Under the pieces are notes generated by a model that was given only the letters and a program-made list of their open reading frames with translations, was not told where the DNA came from and ran no database searches. 64,000 bases of DNA from Gnetum montanum. Taxonomy: Eukaryota; Streptophyta; Gnetopsida; Gnetales; Gnetaceae. Position 1 is the first letter of the stretch. Each line of letters starts with the position of its first letter. The stretch covers positions 402,752 through 466,751 of the forward strand of contig MNCI01000972.1 in NCBI GenBank assembly GCA_015680685.1, read 5' to 3'. Of this stretch, positions 31,093-41,240 are shown in pieces. The translations under genes were made by a program, and so were the position numbers.

Positions 31093-32606
31093 CTGCACAA
31101 TGCAATCAAAAAATGTTGGTGTCACACTTGAATGCAATACAAGCGCAACATAGCAGCATCTAGTAGTCCATAAATATAACATAGCATAACCCTCTTCCTA
31201 TACATAGCGTAGCAAAGATGTGAGAGCCTAGCATAGCGAAAACATGCAAATAGCTAAGTGTAGCAGTAAAATAATTGGTGACATGCCTAAAAAAAACACC
31301 TGTCGTGATGCCGCATCGCACATGACCAAACCCTCCCGAGGGTTTTACATTACGACATGCCTAGGCCAAACAACTTAAACTACCCCAGCCCTGTGGGCAT
31401 GACAACTACAGGGATAGCAATCCCAGCGACCTTACAACGAAACCTTTGCACATCGGCCACAACTGAAAAAGAGCCATAGTGATGCAAAGGCTAAAACAAT
31501 GCAGCCGCAGAAAAAACAGATAGCAAAACAAATAGGATGCAAGACCAGAGTAGAAAATAGCAAAAGGCACAAAATAAAAAGAGCGAAGGAGGCATGAAAA
31601 CTTACTGGGTCAACAGTGTGCTCTCTCGCGTTGGAACGCATGCTTGTGGCACATGTCTCAGAGCCTTTTTTGCCTCCTCAACCTTCGCAAGCACCAAATG
31701 AGTCTTAGGAGCCATGGCCCTCCTTGCAGATTTATGACCTTCGCTATAGAAATTTTTCTTGCTAGTCGAGCAACACAACTGCTTCTGTGCTCTTACGGTG
31801 GAAACAGTGAAATTACCCAAGTTTAACCCCTATTTATAGCTGCAAGGGCAAGGTGGGAAAACTTACCTCTTTCTCTCTCCGATTAATGCGAAGCGTGCCA
31901 CGTAGCGTAACATGCTCACCATGACATCATGACACTATTAGCATTTAAGCCTTGACACGCTTCAAGCCAACTACTCGCCTTCCCGAAGATAAAGAAAAAA
32001 TATAATAATATTTATTTTTGATTAAGGGTCCAAAAAGACCTTAAACCAACGAGCCTAGCATAGTTGCGCTCCTTAGGGTCTGAAAAGACGCTAAAAATAG
32101 CAGTTTTGACCCATAATGTTCGCAGTCCACGATAACGTTAAACTAACCATATCCTTACACCAGTAGTCACCTTATCCTCTTCCACATAGGTAGTATCACC
32201 TTTCCTAACGATTTTATAATTTCATTTTCGCACTGGTAGTTTGATACTCCTTGTACTTGTAATTTCTTGTTTTTTTCTTATTATTTTGCATATCAAGATT
32301 TTGCATGTTGCAATATGGCAGTCCGAAATGACACTAAACTATTAGTTTGGCATTAAAGTGTCGACAGTCACACGTTTTATTAGCAATTCTACACTCTCAC
32401 ACCTTGGCGATCCACGACGATCTTAAAATAGCAAACGTTCAATCTTTACATCGCCTCACTTAGCAAGTTGCATCTCGGTGTTGCTTTGTAGATTTGCGTT
32501 TCACACAATCTCTGATGACCCTTACCTAGGCTTTCATCTTATGATGGCAAGTCAAGCAAGAGATGGAAATCCTTTGTGTCCTTTCCACACCTTTAATGTT
32601 AGCAGG

Positions 32607-34000
32607 GCCATAAGGAAAGCTCGTGAGACATTTGAACCCTGATGTGATCAACTGGGGGTTGAATATGATTAACACTATAGCAGCCTTAGAAGCATCCCTA
32701 GATTGGCCCAGACACCTGGTCCAAGCCCTAGATTTAGAGGTTAAGGATGTAACCGAGGATCCTCTTGTTGAGATACCTTTGACCACGTCAAAGGGGGAGG
32801 TAAAGACGTTAAGACTCAGCTCCCTCCTAGACACATAAACACATGAAGGCATAGTTAAAACTCTGTAGGATCACATCGATGTTTTTTCATGGTTGTACAA
32901 AGACATGCCATGTCTAGATTCGCAGCTAATTCAGCATAACATCATCCTAGATCCACATGTAAAGGCAGTCAAGCAAAAGGCTCATAAAATTAAGCCAGAA
33001 ATCGCACTAGACGTGAGGGATGAAATCACTAAGTTATACCAAGTAGGTTTCATCCGCGCAGTCGACTATTTAGAGTGGGTGTCCAACATCGTTGTAGTTT
33101 CGAAGAAAATAAGAGGGATACTAATCTGTATAGACTTCTAAGACTTGAACAAGGCAACGATCAAAGACAACTTCCCACTCCCGAGCATTGATCAGCTCAT
33201 CGACACGACGGTTGGCCATGCTTTGCTATCCTTCATGGATGGCTTCTCCGGATACAACCAAATTCGCATCATACCATGATGTCTTTCAGGCTCAAAATGC
33301 TGGAGCAACCTACCAAAGAGTCATGACCTACATTTTCAGTGACTACATCCTAGAAACATTGAACAATTACGTAGATGACATAGTAGTTAATTCCAAGAAG
33401 GCAACCGATCACCCATGCGATCTAGGGGTAATCCTCAAGTGCTGCCAAATGCACAAATTACATCTCAATCCTAAGAAGTGCGTCTTCGGAGTAAAGACCG
33501 GACACATGTTAGGGTTCGTAGTATCGAAGTCTAGAATATGGGTGGACCCTAACAAATTCAAGGCCATTGTCAATCTAGCGCCTACCACAAACCTTAAGTA
33601 GTTACACGGTTTACAAGGCAGGGTACAATTCATTCGAAGGTTCATAGCCAGCCTAACCAACAAGTTACACCCCATGCAACATCTTCTAAAAAAGGGGGTT
33701 GACTTTGAATGGACAACCCAATGTCAACAAGCCTTCGACGACCTAAAGAAGGAGCACTCGCACCTCCCAATGGTTCACCCGCCGCAAAGGGACAAGCCTT
33801 TCTTCATATACCTTGCCACCTCCAACACATCCATAGCAGCACTGCGATGTCAAAAGTGGGACAATGGTTCTGAGACACTGGTGTATTACCTGAGCCATGC
33901 ACTAGTAGCATGCAAGACGAAGTACAACGAAGTGGAGAGGAATTTCCTAGCCTTAGTATTTGCACTAAAAAATTAGCGGCATTACCTGTTCCGCAACACA
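32607..34000 (+). pseudogene. Reverse transcriptase and first RNase H of element E
   Basis: The N-terminal part includes DHIDVFSWLYKDMPCLD and the PxxQKxHKIKPE segment. SFMDGFSGYNQI carries the first catalytic Asp and NNYVDDIVV the YxDD box. About 20 residues between them, including the usual MPFGL block, are deleted with a frameshift near 33280. RNase H starts near 33690 (VDFEWTTQCQQAFDDLKKE) and contains YNEVERNFLALVFALKN. Stops are frequent. In Tat the connection continues directly into a second RNase H. Confidence 0.87.
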
Positions 34001-34139
34001 ACCAACATTATTTGCAAAAGCAACATACTCCAAGCTATCACTAGCAACCTATACGAAAGTAGTAGGATAGCCCAATGGAAGGTAATAACTGTAGAGTTTG
34101 ACCTATGCTATGTAAGTCAATCATCAATAAAGGATCAAG

Positions 34140-34690
34140 CCATAGCAACCTAACTTACGGCCTCGCCAGTCGATGACCAGGCTACCATAGACCTAGAATT
34201 CCTGGACAAATATGTTAGCAATGTTGCCATCGTCTCGTCGCATTTCGAGGCTACCTTACATTTCGATGGCACCTCAACTATGCCCGAAGGTAGTGCCACT
34301 GCCACGATCACATTCCCCTATGGGGAAATGTACCCATCCGCTTATTGTTTTACATTCCCTTGCACCAACAGCGTGGTAGAATACGAGGGGCTACTCATAG
34401 ACCTCTTAACTGCCTGAGCATTGCATATACAACATATGGTAATTTGAGGAGATTCACAACTGGTCGTGAATGAAATCATCGAAGTCTACGCCTACAAGGC
34501 TACGCACCTACAACCCTACTGCAACCTAGCAAAAATCCTACTCAAGAAATTTGCAACCATTGATGTGCAACACGTGCCGTGTAACGAGAACACCATAGCA
34601 GATTCTCTAGCTACCCTCGCATTAAACATCCCATCACATTCTTTGGCAAACCTGCCAACTACAATCACAGAATGTGTAGATCCTATCACT
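34140..34690 (+). pseudogene. Second, archaeal-type RNase H of element E
   Basis: LHFDGTSTMPEGSATATITF supplies the first catalytic Asp, NSVVEYEGLLIDLLTA the Glu and GDSQLVVNEI the second Asp. NTIADSLATLAL provides the final Asp region. This additional RNase H next to the ordinary one is a hallmark of the Tat/Ogre clade and separates E from the Athila-like copies. All four acidic positions are readable despite scattered stops. Confidence 0.85.
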
Positions 34691-34699
34691 TAGGCAGAA

Positions 34700-35974
34700 C
34701 ACATGGCCTCTATCGATGCTGCAGGTATCCCGGAGTGGTACGATAACATTAAAGCTTATTTACAGCATGGCGAACCCCCAGGTGGATTGACATTAGCCCA
34801 GAGAGATGCAATCAACAAGCGTGCTCGAAAATATATACTTGGAAATGACACCCTGTGCCGACAATCCTATGATGGGATATTGCTGGCATGCGTGGGTGGC
34901 AAGCAGGCACAAAAGGTAGTTAATGAGGTTCATGAAGGGCTGTGCAGTGGACACATAGCACCCAGGGCTATGGCAACAAAAATCAGATACCTAGGGTACT
35001 ATTGGCCCTTCATGGAAAGTGACTGCCTGTCAAAAGTCAAGATGTACGACACATGCCAGAGATATGCAAATCTCATACACGTAGCACCTACAGACCTGCA
35101 CCCAACGCAAACCATGTGGCCCTTCCAATGATGGGGACTAGACCTCATAGGGCCTATCATGCTTAAGTCCTCTACAGGGCATAACTTCATTATCATTGCC
35201 ACAGAGTATTTTACCAAGTGGGTGGAGGCTATTCCCCTGAGGAAAACGATGTCCTAGCAAATCTTACATTTCATCCTTAATAACATAGTAACTAGGTTTG
35301 GGATTTCGATGCCTATTGTGACCGACAATGGCCCACAGTTCAGCAGTACGGAAACCCGAACCTTCTATAGCAATCTAGACATTAAACAATCATTTTCTTC
35401 CCCTTATTATCCACAGGTGAATGGGTAGGCGGAGGCTACAAATAAGTCCATCATCAACTTGCTGAAGTGGATGCTTAACAACAGAAAAAGGTAGTGGCAT
35501 GAGCAAATACTCTACGTCCTCTAGGCCTACCAAACGACTTGCAAAACTACGACAAGTAAGACCCCTTACAGTCTTGTTTACGGATCTGAAGTTGTATTGC
35601 CTCTTGAGTTGCAGGTACCCTCACTTCGGATGACCCTGTTCGACACCATGAGCGAAGCCCAGAACAATGAATTGTGGACCATCAACCTCGACTCAGTGGA
35701 GGAGGAATGTGTGCAGACGCTGAGACGAATCGAGCACTATCAAAATAAACAACAATAGAAGCACCGTGCAGACCCGCATCAATGGCTAGTGCAAAAGGGA
35801 GACCTCGTCCTCAACGTCGTCTGAGAGCACGTGAGAAAATTCTCAGCCAACTGGGAAGGTCCTTACGTGGTGACTAAAGCCTTCAGAAATGGAGCCTTCA
35901 AACTGGCGGACATGGATGGTAATGAGTTGGTCGACCCGGTGAACCACACGTACCTCAAGTTGTACTACGTCTAA
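34700..35974 (+). pseudogene. Integrase of element E
   Basis: The N-terminal zinc motif has HEGLCSGHIA for the His pair, but only one Cys of the pair survives (MYDTCQRY, where TAC probably replaces TGC). The core is present: WGLDLIGPI, VTDNGPQFSS and a NGxAEATNKSI segment give D, D and E. KFSANWEGPYVVTKAF and HTYLKLYYV form the C-terminus, and the reading ends at TAA 35972-35974. Stops but few indels are visible. Confidence 0.87.
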
Positions 35975-35984
35975 AGCGCAATGG

Positions 35985-36270
35985 CAACAACAAGCACCAT
36001 CTGCTATGATAGTAAACTGGTAGTTGCACCAGGTAGCATTCGTAATGACGATAAACTAGCAACATCAAGCAACGCCCGCTATGGCGTTAAACTAGCAGCA
36101 GCTATCCGCTACGACGTAAAACTGGCACTGTTAGTCCACTATGACTATAAACTGGCATTGCACGTCCGCTACGACGATAAACTAGCATGTACAATCTGTT
36201 GGGACCTTAAACTAGCATGGTGGTCTTCTGGGACCTTAAACCAGCACATGGTCTACCAAGACCTTAAATT
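35985..36270 (+). repeat. Nine-unit TAAACTAGCA repeat after E integrase
   Basis: Units of the form CGCTACGACGNTAAACTAGC follow one another about every 30 bp from 36001 to 36262, ending as GGGACCTTAAACTAGCA. Related words stand on both sides of the antisense gene. The array is non-coding and begins right after the integrase stop. Confidence 0.75.
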
Positions 36271-37242
36271 GGGTTCGCATCACATCCTTAGCATGCACCA
36301 ACACCAGATACACATCAAACAAGTGGGTGCAATGCTAACAAGTGGGTGGGATGTCATAGCTCTAGAACTCCGTTCACGACACACTGATAAAGTGGTCTAG
36401 AACATATGCAACACTTCCACCCTTGGCATCATGCTAACTCTTCGAAAATGCCATATGGCATCACACTAACCCTCCAAACCTACCATCGCCATGGCCCATT
36501 GCCCTGATGATAGTTCTTGGGTTAGCTCCTGCATCTGGAGTTCTGGTAGTATTGTGGCCCAACCACAATATTGTTGCTCCAGCTCCCTACCAACGCCTGG
36601 GCTTGCATGATGTTAGCTATGTGGCAACGAATCCCATGGATGAACCAGGAATGCAAACCCCTGGCAGGGATTCCAGGGCATCCGCACCCAGCTCCTCCAT
36701 GCTGGCATTGCCAGGGTCGCTGCTTGCCTCCCTGCTTTGGGCATCTCACACCAACAATGGTGTCCAAAAGTAACAACAATGCCAGTAGCCAACAAGACCT
36801 TATCCTTGCAAACACATCTCGCTACAGCAGCAAAAGCTACAATGTCGTGAAGCGAGTGCCTCGACTAACATGGCTATTTGAGAGTGCAAACTCTAGCACG
36901 TGCATAACACAACTCACCGTATGGAAGGTGTTCGTAGGCAGGTCAAAACCCTTCACGGATGTAACAAAACTCATCCTACGAAGGGAGCACCTGTCCTACA
37001 AGAGGTTAAAGAACAACACCAGCCAAAGATGAAGATGCAAATGAGCCCCTTAGAGCACTCCAATGAGGGACTCGGCTAAATATCATCTTTTCTCTCTACC
37101 TTAACCTCTGCAAAACCAATGCAACACTCTTAACCACAGCCAAGCAACGTCTCAGCACTCACCAAGCGACAACCTTAGCATTTCGCCTGCTATGGTGTTT
37201 CGTATTCTTTGTTGACGTCCATCACACCTATTCTCCAGATGT
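36271..37242 (+). other. 3' untranslated region of element E
   Basis: No gene is recognised. The ORFs at 36507-36773 and 36571-37032 overlap in different frames and resemble nothing. An 8-bp inverted repeat with a 5-base loop (TATTGTGG / CCACAATA, 36550-36570) could form a small hairpin. Confidence 0.55.
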
Positions 37243-37258
37243 TGAAAAAGAGGGGCTA
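37243..37258 (+). promoter_or_regulatory. Polypurine tract of element E
   Basis: GAAAAAGAGGGGCTAA, directly before the LTR start TGAAACACCC, is the purine run expected for plus-strand priming. Confidence 0.75.
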
Positions 37259-37259
37259 A

Positions 37260-38955
37260 TGAAACACCCTAAAAAATGCAAGGTCATCCTTGCTTCACCA
37301 GGCTCTTGCAGTCCGTATAGCACTACGGCAGTTCATCGGGAGGAGAACATTCTAAGTTTAGGCTGGCCATTTCGGAAAATTTTCTACTTTGAGCATGGAT
37401 AGGTTCTGTGCCATCCTGCTTGTCCGCCAAGGTAGCCTAACCAGCCGACAGCCTACTCAGAAATAGTGTACAGAATTGGCAGCAGCACTCTAGATGCTCA
37501 AAAAATAGTTCGGCAAGTTTTCTAAGTCACGAAGCCTGCTACGCTATGTAGCGTAGCAAGCTCCAGAAGATGATGGCGGAACAAAGTGCTACGCTATGCT
37601 ACGTCACACAGTGTAGCATAGCAACAACTTCATTACCCACTCCCCTCGCCCAATTTTTAGTTCTGCAATAATGTCCCATTCTATCAGGAAGTGGCAAATC
37701 ATGTCTGCTGCTACGTTATGCTGAGCTACATGGCGCAGCAAGGTGTAGCAATCCTACAGAAGAGACAAAAGGCAGTTCAAAAGACAGAGTTAATGGAGTT
37801 CACAAGACTTGCATCTCAAAAGACAAGGTTCACAAATTGGCAAAGCTTTCGCGGTTAAGGCCAGTTGCTACGCTACGCTACGCTATGTAGCATAGCATAG
37901 TGTAGCAAGCATGTGACATGTAGCAGAATGCGTAACAAAGTGTTATGCTATGCCAAGCATGCTACGTGACAAAGCATAGCAAGGCATGCAGGTGGTTGAG
38001 TGACATCAATGCACTCTACCTAATTAGACCATTGGCTCACATCTCCAGACATTGACGGTGCAATTACAACATAGTAGGATTTCAGTTATTGCACACAGGT
38101 TCGCATCGCAACGGTCTTATAGGTCCAACAGTCACAAACAGCACGAGTAGTGCCAGCAAGACAACGAAGGCCTGAGGCACATAGCATTCAAACCACCCCT
38201 TTTGCATGCCCTCTGTCCTATAAATACCCTGGAAAACAACATGCAAAAGAGATCTTCAATTTTTAAAAGATTGGCAATTTCAAAAGAGTTCGCATCCTTT
38301 TTAAAGAAAACAGCTTCCAAGGGGTGGGAACTTTGGAATTCTGAAACAAAGACTTCTCCTGTCTCTAGCATTGTAACATCAAAATCATCTATTTAACACT
38401 GTAAACAGTGGGTCTCTCTCAGCTGGCATGGGGTCCCATCTCCATTCTGCCACCTTGGTAGAACCCCACATTGTTTGTACCCAAGTCCGCATCCAAGCGC
38501 ATAGCTCTTTTTTTCTCAACACGCCTTCATTACTCTCAAGATTTCTGCACTCTGTCACATTGTGCAACTGATTATATCCACCCTGATCAAGTGAGCTTGT
38601 AGCTTCGGAGCAGTGCATGTTCCTAACTACACTTTACTTTATTTCTTGCTTGTTGTCTCGTTTTGCATTATTTTCTATTTTATTCACCTTTAAGCATTAC
38701 TTCGTATTATTGTCGCATTTTTTACAGTTTCTCCTTGCTTCATTTACCTTTAAGAATTATCTTGCATTTTGCATTATTTACATTGCAAAAGGCTATATTA
38801 ATGCCAATGTAAGTCCTTGTCTGATTGACCAGACTATTCAGGGCACCCCGTGTCTGCACACACCCAGCACGGCCCTCCCATAGATATAGGGTCGGAACTG
38901 TTGTGCCCGCCAACCCCCTGGTGTTTTTCATCCGCTAACATTTTCAGTCGCTACA
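37260..38955 (+). repeat. 3' LTR of element E
   Basis: It runs from TGAAACACCC to CGCTACA, 1696 bp, against 1707 bp for the 5' LTR. TATAAATA is at 38219-38226. The palindromic GCTACGCTATG series (37537-37985) matches that of the 5' LTR. It is followed at once by the ACGTA target duplication and the resumed RNase H of copy F. Confidence 0.92.
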
Positions 38956-40460
38956 ACGTATTCATCCTCTTTGCTGTCCTAGTGCAACCGAGATAAATGA
39001 TCTACAAGTATGTTCTCGCTGCCTTTCCGATCGAACATTGTTTGATCGAACTCCTATAGAATTACCAACTATTGTATAATATGAGGGCTAACCATTAGCT
39101 TGTTCATGAGGAACCGAATCACACTATGATCTGTGTGGATGAACACTTTGTAACCTAACACATAGTGCCTAAACTTATCTAGTGAAAACACTACAACCAT
39201 TAATTATTTCTCTGTAGTTATGCAGTTAAGTTGTGCATTGACGATACTTCTACTTGCACAGTGGATGTAGTAAGGGCATTTTTGGTCATCTAACTGTGTA
39301 AGTACAACTTCTAAGGCATAATTGGACATGTCAATCATAATGTGGAATAGTCTGAACCAATCAGGAGCTTATAGAATGGGAGTTTCTACTATCTTTCATT
39401 TCAAGGTTTGGAATGCTCGTTCACATTCCTTGGTCCACTCAAAAGGTACATCCTTCTTTGTTAGCTCTACCAATGGTTTGGCAATCTTGGAGAAGTTCTC
39501 AATGAATCTCCTATAGTAGCCAGTGTGTCCAAGGAATGATTGAATGTATTTGAAAATTTTTGAAGACGGTTGATTCCTTGGATAACCCNCATCAAAACTT
39601 GTTCCATAGGTGAAGAAGTCGTCCATAAAGACTTCCACTTTGTTCCCTATCTGCTATTGGAATATGCTTAGAACTAGGCGTCGACACGTGGCAGGACCAT
39701 TACACAAGCCAAACGGCATTTGTTTATACATAAACATTCCCCAAGCACTGGTGAACGTTGTCTTGGCTTGGTCTTCTGGGCCTATCTGTATTTGGTTGTA
39801 TCCACTATAGCCATTTAGGAAACTGTAATAGCGATGGCCTGCTATGGTGTCTAAGAGTTGGTCAACGAATGGCAACAAAAAGTGATCCTTAAATGTTACC
39901 ATGTTCAGTAGCCTAAAATCTATGCACACCCTCCATTTGCCTCCCTTTTAGGCATAATTACTAGAGGGCTAACCCATTTGCTATCAGCAATGGGATATAT
40001 GAATATAGCATTAAGAAGTTATTCTATTTATTCTTTTACTACTTACTTCAATTTTGGGTTCAATCGCCTCTGCGGTTGTTTTCAAGGTTTCATGGAGGGG
40101 TCAATGTAAATCCTATGCTAGCATATCTTAGGATCTATTCCAGTTAATTCGGGATATGACCAGGCGAAGGCTTTTGACCACTTGTTTATTACTTTCAGTA
40201 GTCTTCCTTTTTGTTTGAAAGTAAGTCTTACGTTGATGATTACTGATTTTCCATTTTCAAGAATCATATATTTCAGACTAGTGGGCAATGGTTTCAATTC
40301 TAGGGGCTCTTGTTTGAATTTTTTAGGAATTTTCAACTTCCCCCAGTTGATGTTCTCAAGGTTAAGGCTTGGAAGTTGGTAGCAGAATTGCTCTAGTGCA
40401 TCTATTCTTTCAATGTAAGCGCAAGTTATTCCCTCAGTTAGTTCCATGCACACTAGTGAG
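38956..40460 (-). pseudogene. Reverse transcriptase and RNase H of copy F
   Basis: On the minus strand the PR-RT linker is open at 40118-40453 (KAFAWSYPELTGIDPKIC). The palm is open at 39654-39929, with SFLNGYSGYNQI in place of the usual first-Asp motif and MPFGLCNGPATCRR. VFMDDFFTYGTSFD is the YxDD box. Directly after it about 50 residues are missing at a single N (39589), and the reading resumes FKYIQSFLGHTGYYRRFI, then VPFEWTKECERAFQTLK. RNase H (39395 to 38956) is badly decayed and is cut by element E. Confidence 0.87.
39589..39589. other. Single N at an RT deletion in copy F
   Basis: The N coincides with the loss of about 50 RT residues after the YxDD box. The missing part may be an assembly collapse rather than a real deletion. 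Confidence 0.6.
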
Positions 40461-41240
40461 TTGCTCTCTTGATCAGCTATTAGCCACTAGGTGTCTTCTT
40501 GTGTGTGGCTACTACATACAGGCACTTTTGCATGTTAATATTTTGTGCACACCAGTTGCATGCAGGCAATGCTAAACTTTGTACAACCCATGATCTCTGC
40601 ACGTAATTGGACCCTGTATCACTATATGCAATGCATGGAACCTTCTTCTTCTCAATCTTTCCAAAAGTTTTTTCCTTAGATATTTCTAGGGAAAGATCAT
40701 GGATTCCTAGGCGTCCATCTATAGTACTTAGCCATGTCCTTCCCATTATTACTGGAAAGTCCCCTTTACCGTTATTCACTTGTATCACTAGGAAATCAGC
40801 TGGGTACGACCACCCACACATAGTGGTGACAATGTCCTCCACTAGTCCCAAGGGAAAAATAATGAAATGGTCAGCCAACTCTAGGCAAATATTGCTCTTA
40901 TTTAATGGAGGCAGGTTCTAGGCTTTGTACATTTCTTGCGATATTAAGTTGACTCCATAACCTCAATCAAGAAAAGCTTTGCATAGCTCATTCCCAATGA
41001 TTTGGAGATAGATTAGAGGGCTTCTAGGATTAGAGAATTTCCTGGGAAGGTGGCCAACCTTGATCCAATCAGTAACGGCATGTGTTAACATAGCCGTATG
41101 CGTTGAGCTTGGTGTTTGGTTTAAAGGGAGCTTTGAAGCTTTATTTGATGGGGAGGCATTCAAAGGTTCAACTACTTGTGGTTGTAAGGGCTTGGTTGGA
41201 CTGTTGGTTCTGAAGAAAGGTCTTTTCTTCATACAGTTGT
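40461..41240 (-). pseudogene. Protease region of copy F
   Basis: The open stretches are 40963-41232 and 40480-40878. LPRKFSNPRSPLIYLQIIG leads to KAFLD, a stop, then GYGVNLIS, which is where the Asp-Ser-Gly active site should be; the Ser codon position is a stop. VIMGRTWLSTIDGRLGIHD corresponds to the ILGRxWL block of gypsy proteases. The tail LYVVATHKKTPSG is shared with D and, as a remnant, with C. Confidence 0.75.

Larger units (their letters stand above)
27321..31820 (-). pseudogene. Antisense multi-exon gene inside element E
   Basis: I model seven exons on the minus strand (plus coordinates): 31606-31820, 30644-31092, about 30290-30560, 29156-30182, 28463-29040, 27537-28360 and 27321-27455. 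Donors read GTAAGT, GTGAGT, GTGAAC, GTAAGTATC and GTTAGT; acceptors read GTGCAG, CACCAG, TTGTAG, AACCAG, AAATAG and GTGTAG. Junction 1/2 joins CA to G and stays in frame (LLTQ|AGPRYK). Junction 6/7 falls between codons and continues ALDEGAKP to a final stop. ATG at 31715 (MAPKTHLVL) or 31820 is the start. Exon 2 is FCP1/NIF-like. The middle is of unknown function and the C-terminal part is coiled coil. In-frame stops and a one-base phase error at junction 2/3 make it a pseudogene. Tat elements are known to carry antisense ORFs, but those I know of lie between integrase and the 3' LTR. Confidence 0.6.
26922..32606. other. Interval between protease and RT of E, candidate sense-strand intron
   Basis: In Ogre elements protease and RT are separated by an intron that is spliced from the genomic RNA. 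The interval here occupies the same place and contains the antisense gene. A possible donor is CCT|GTGACG at 26918 and a possible acceptor TTAATGTTAGCAG at 32606, both weak. Flanks at 26940-27190 and 32020-32410 carry CTAAAACTAGCA-type repeats. Sense splicing is inferred only from position. Confidence 0.45.
20431..38955 (+). mobile_element. Tat/Ogre-clade Ty3/gypsy element E with antisense gene
   Basis: This complete 18.5-kb element has LTRs of about 1.7 kb, a PPT, a TSD, and gag, protease, RT, RNase H, a second (archaeal-type) RNase H and integrase on the plus strand. The second RNase H and the VDDGAATNVIP protease motif place it in the Tat/Ogre clade. Its base composition is clearly richer in GC than its surroundings. 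A 4.5-kb interval between protease and RT holds a multi-exon gene on the opposite strand. It inserted into copy F, so it is younger than F, although both LTR pairs differ by roughly 8-10% by eye. Confidence 0.9.
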
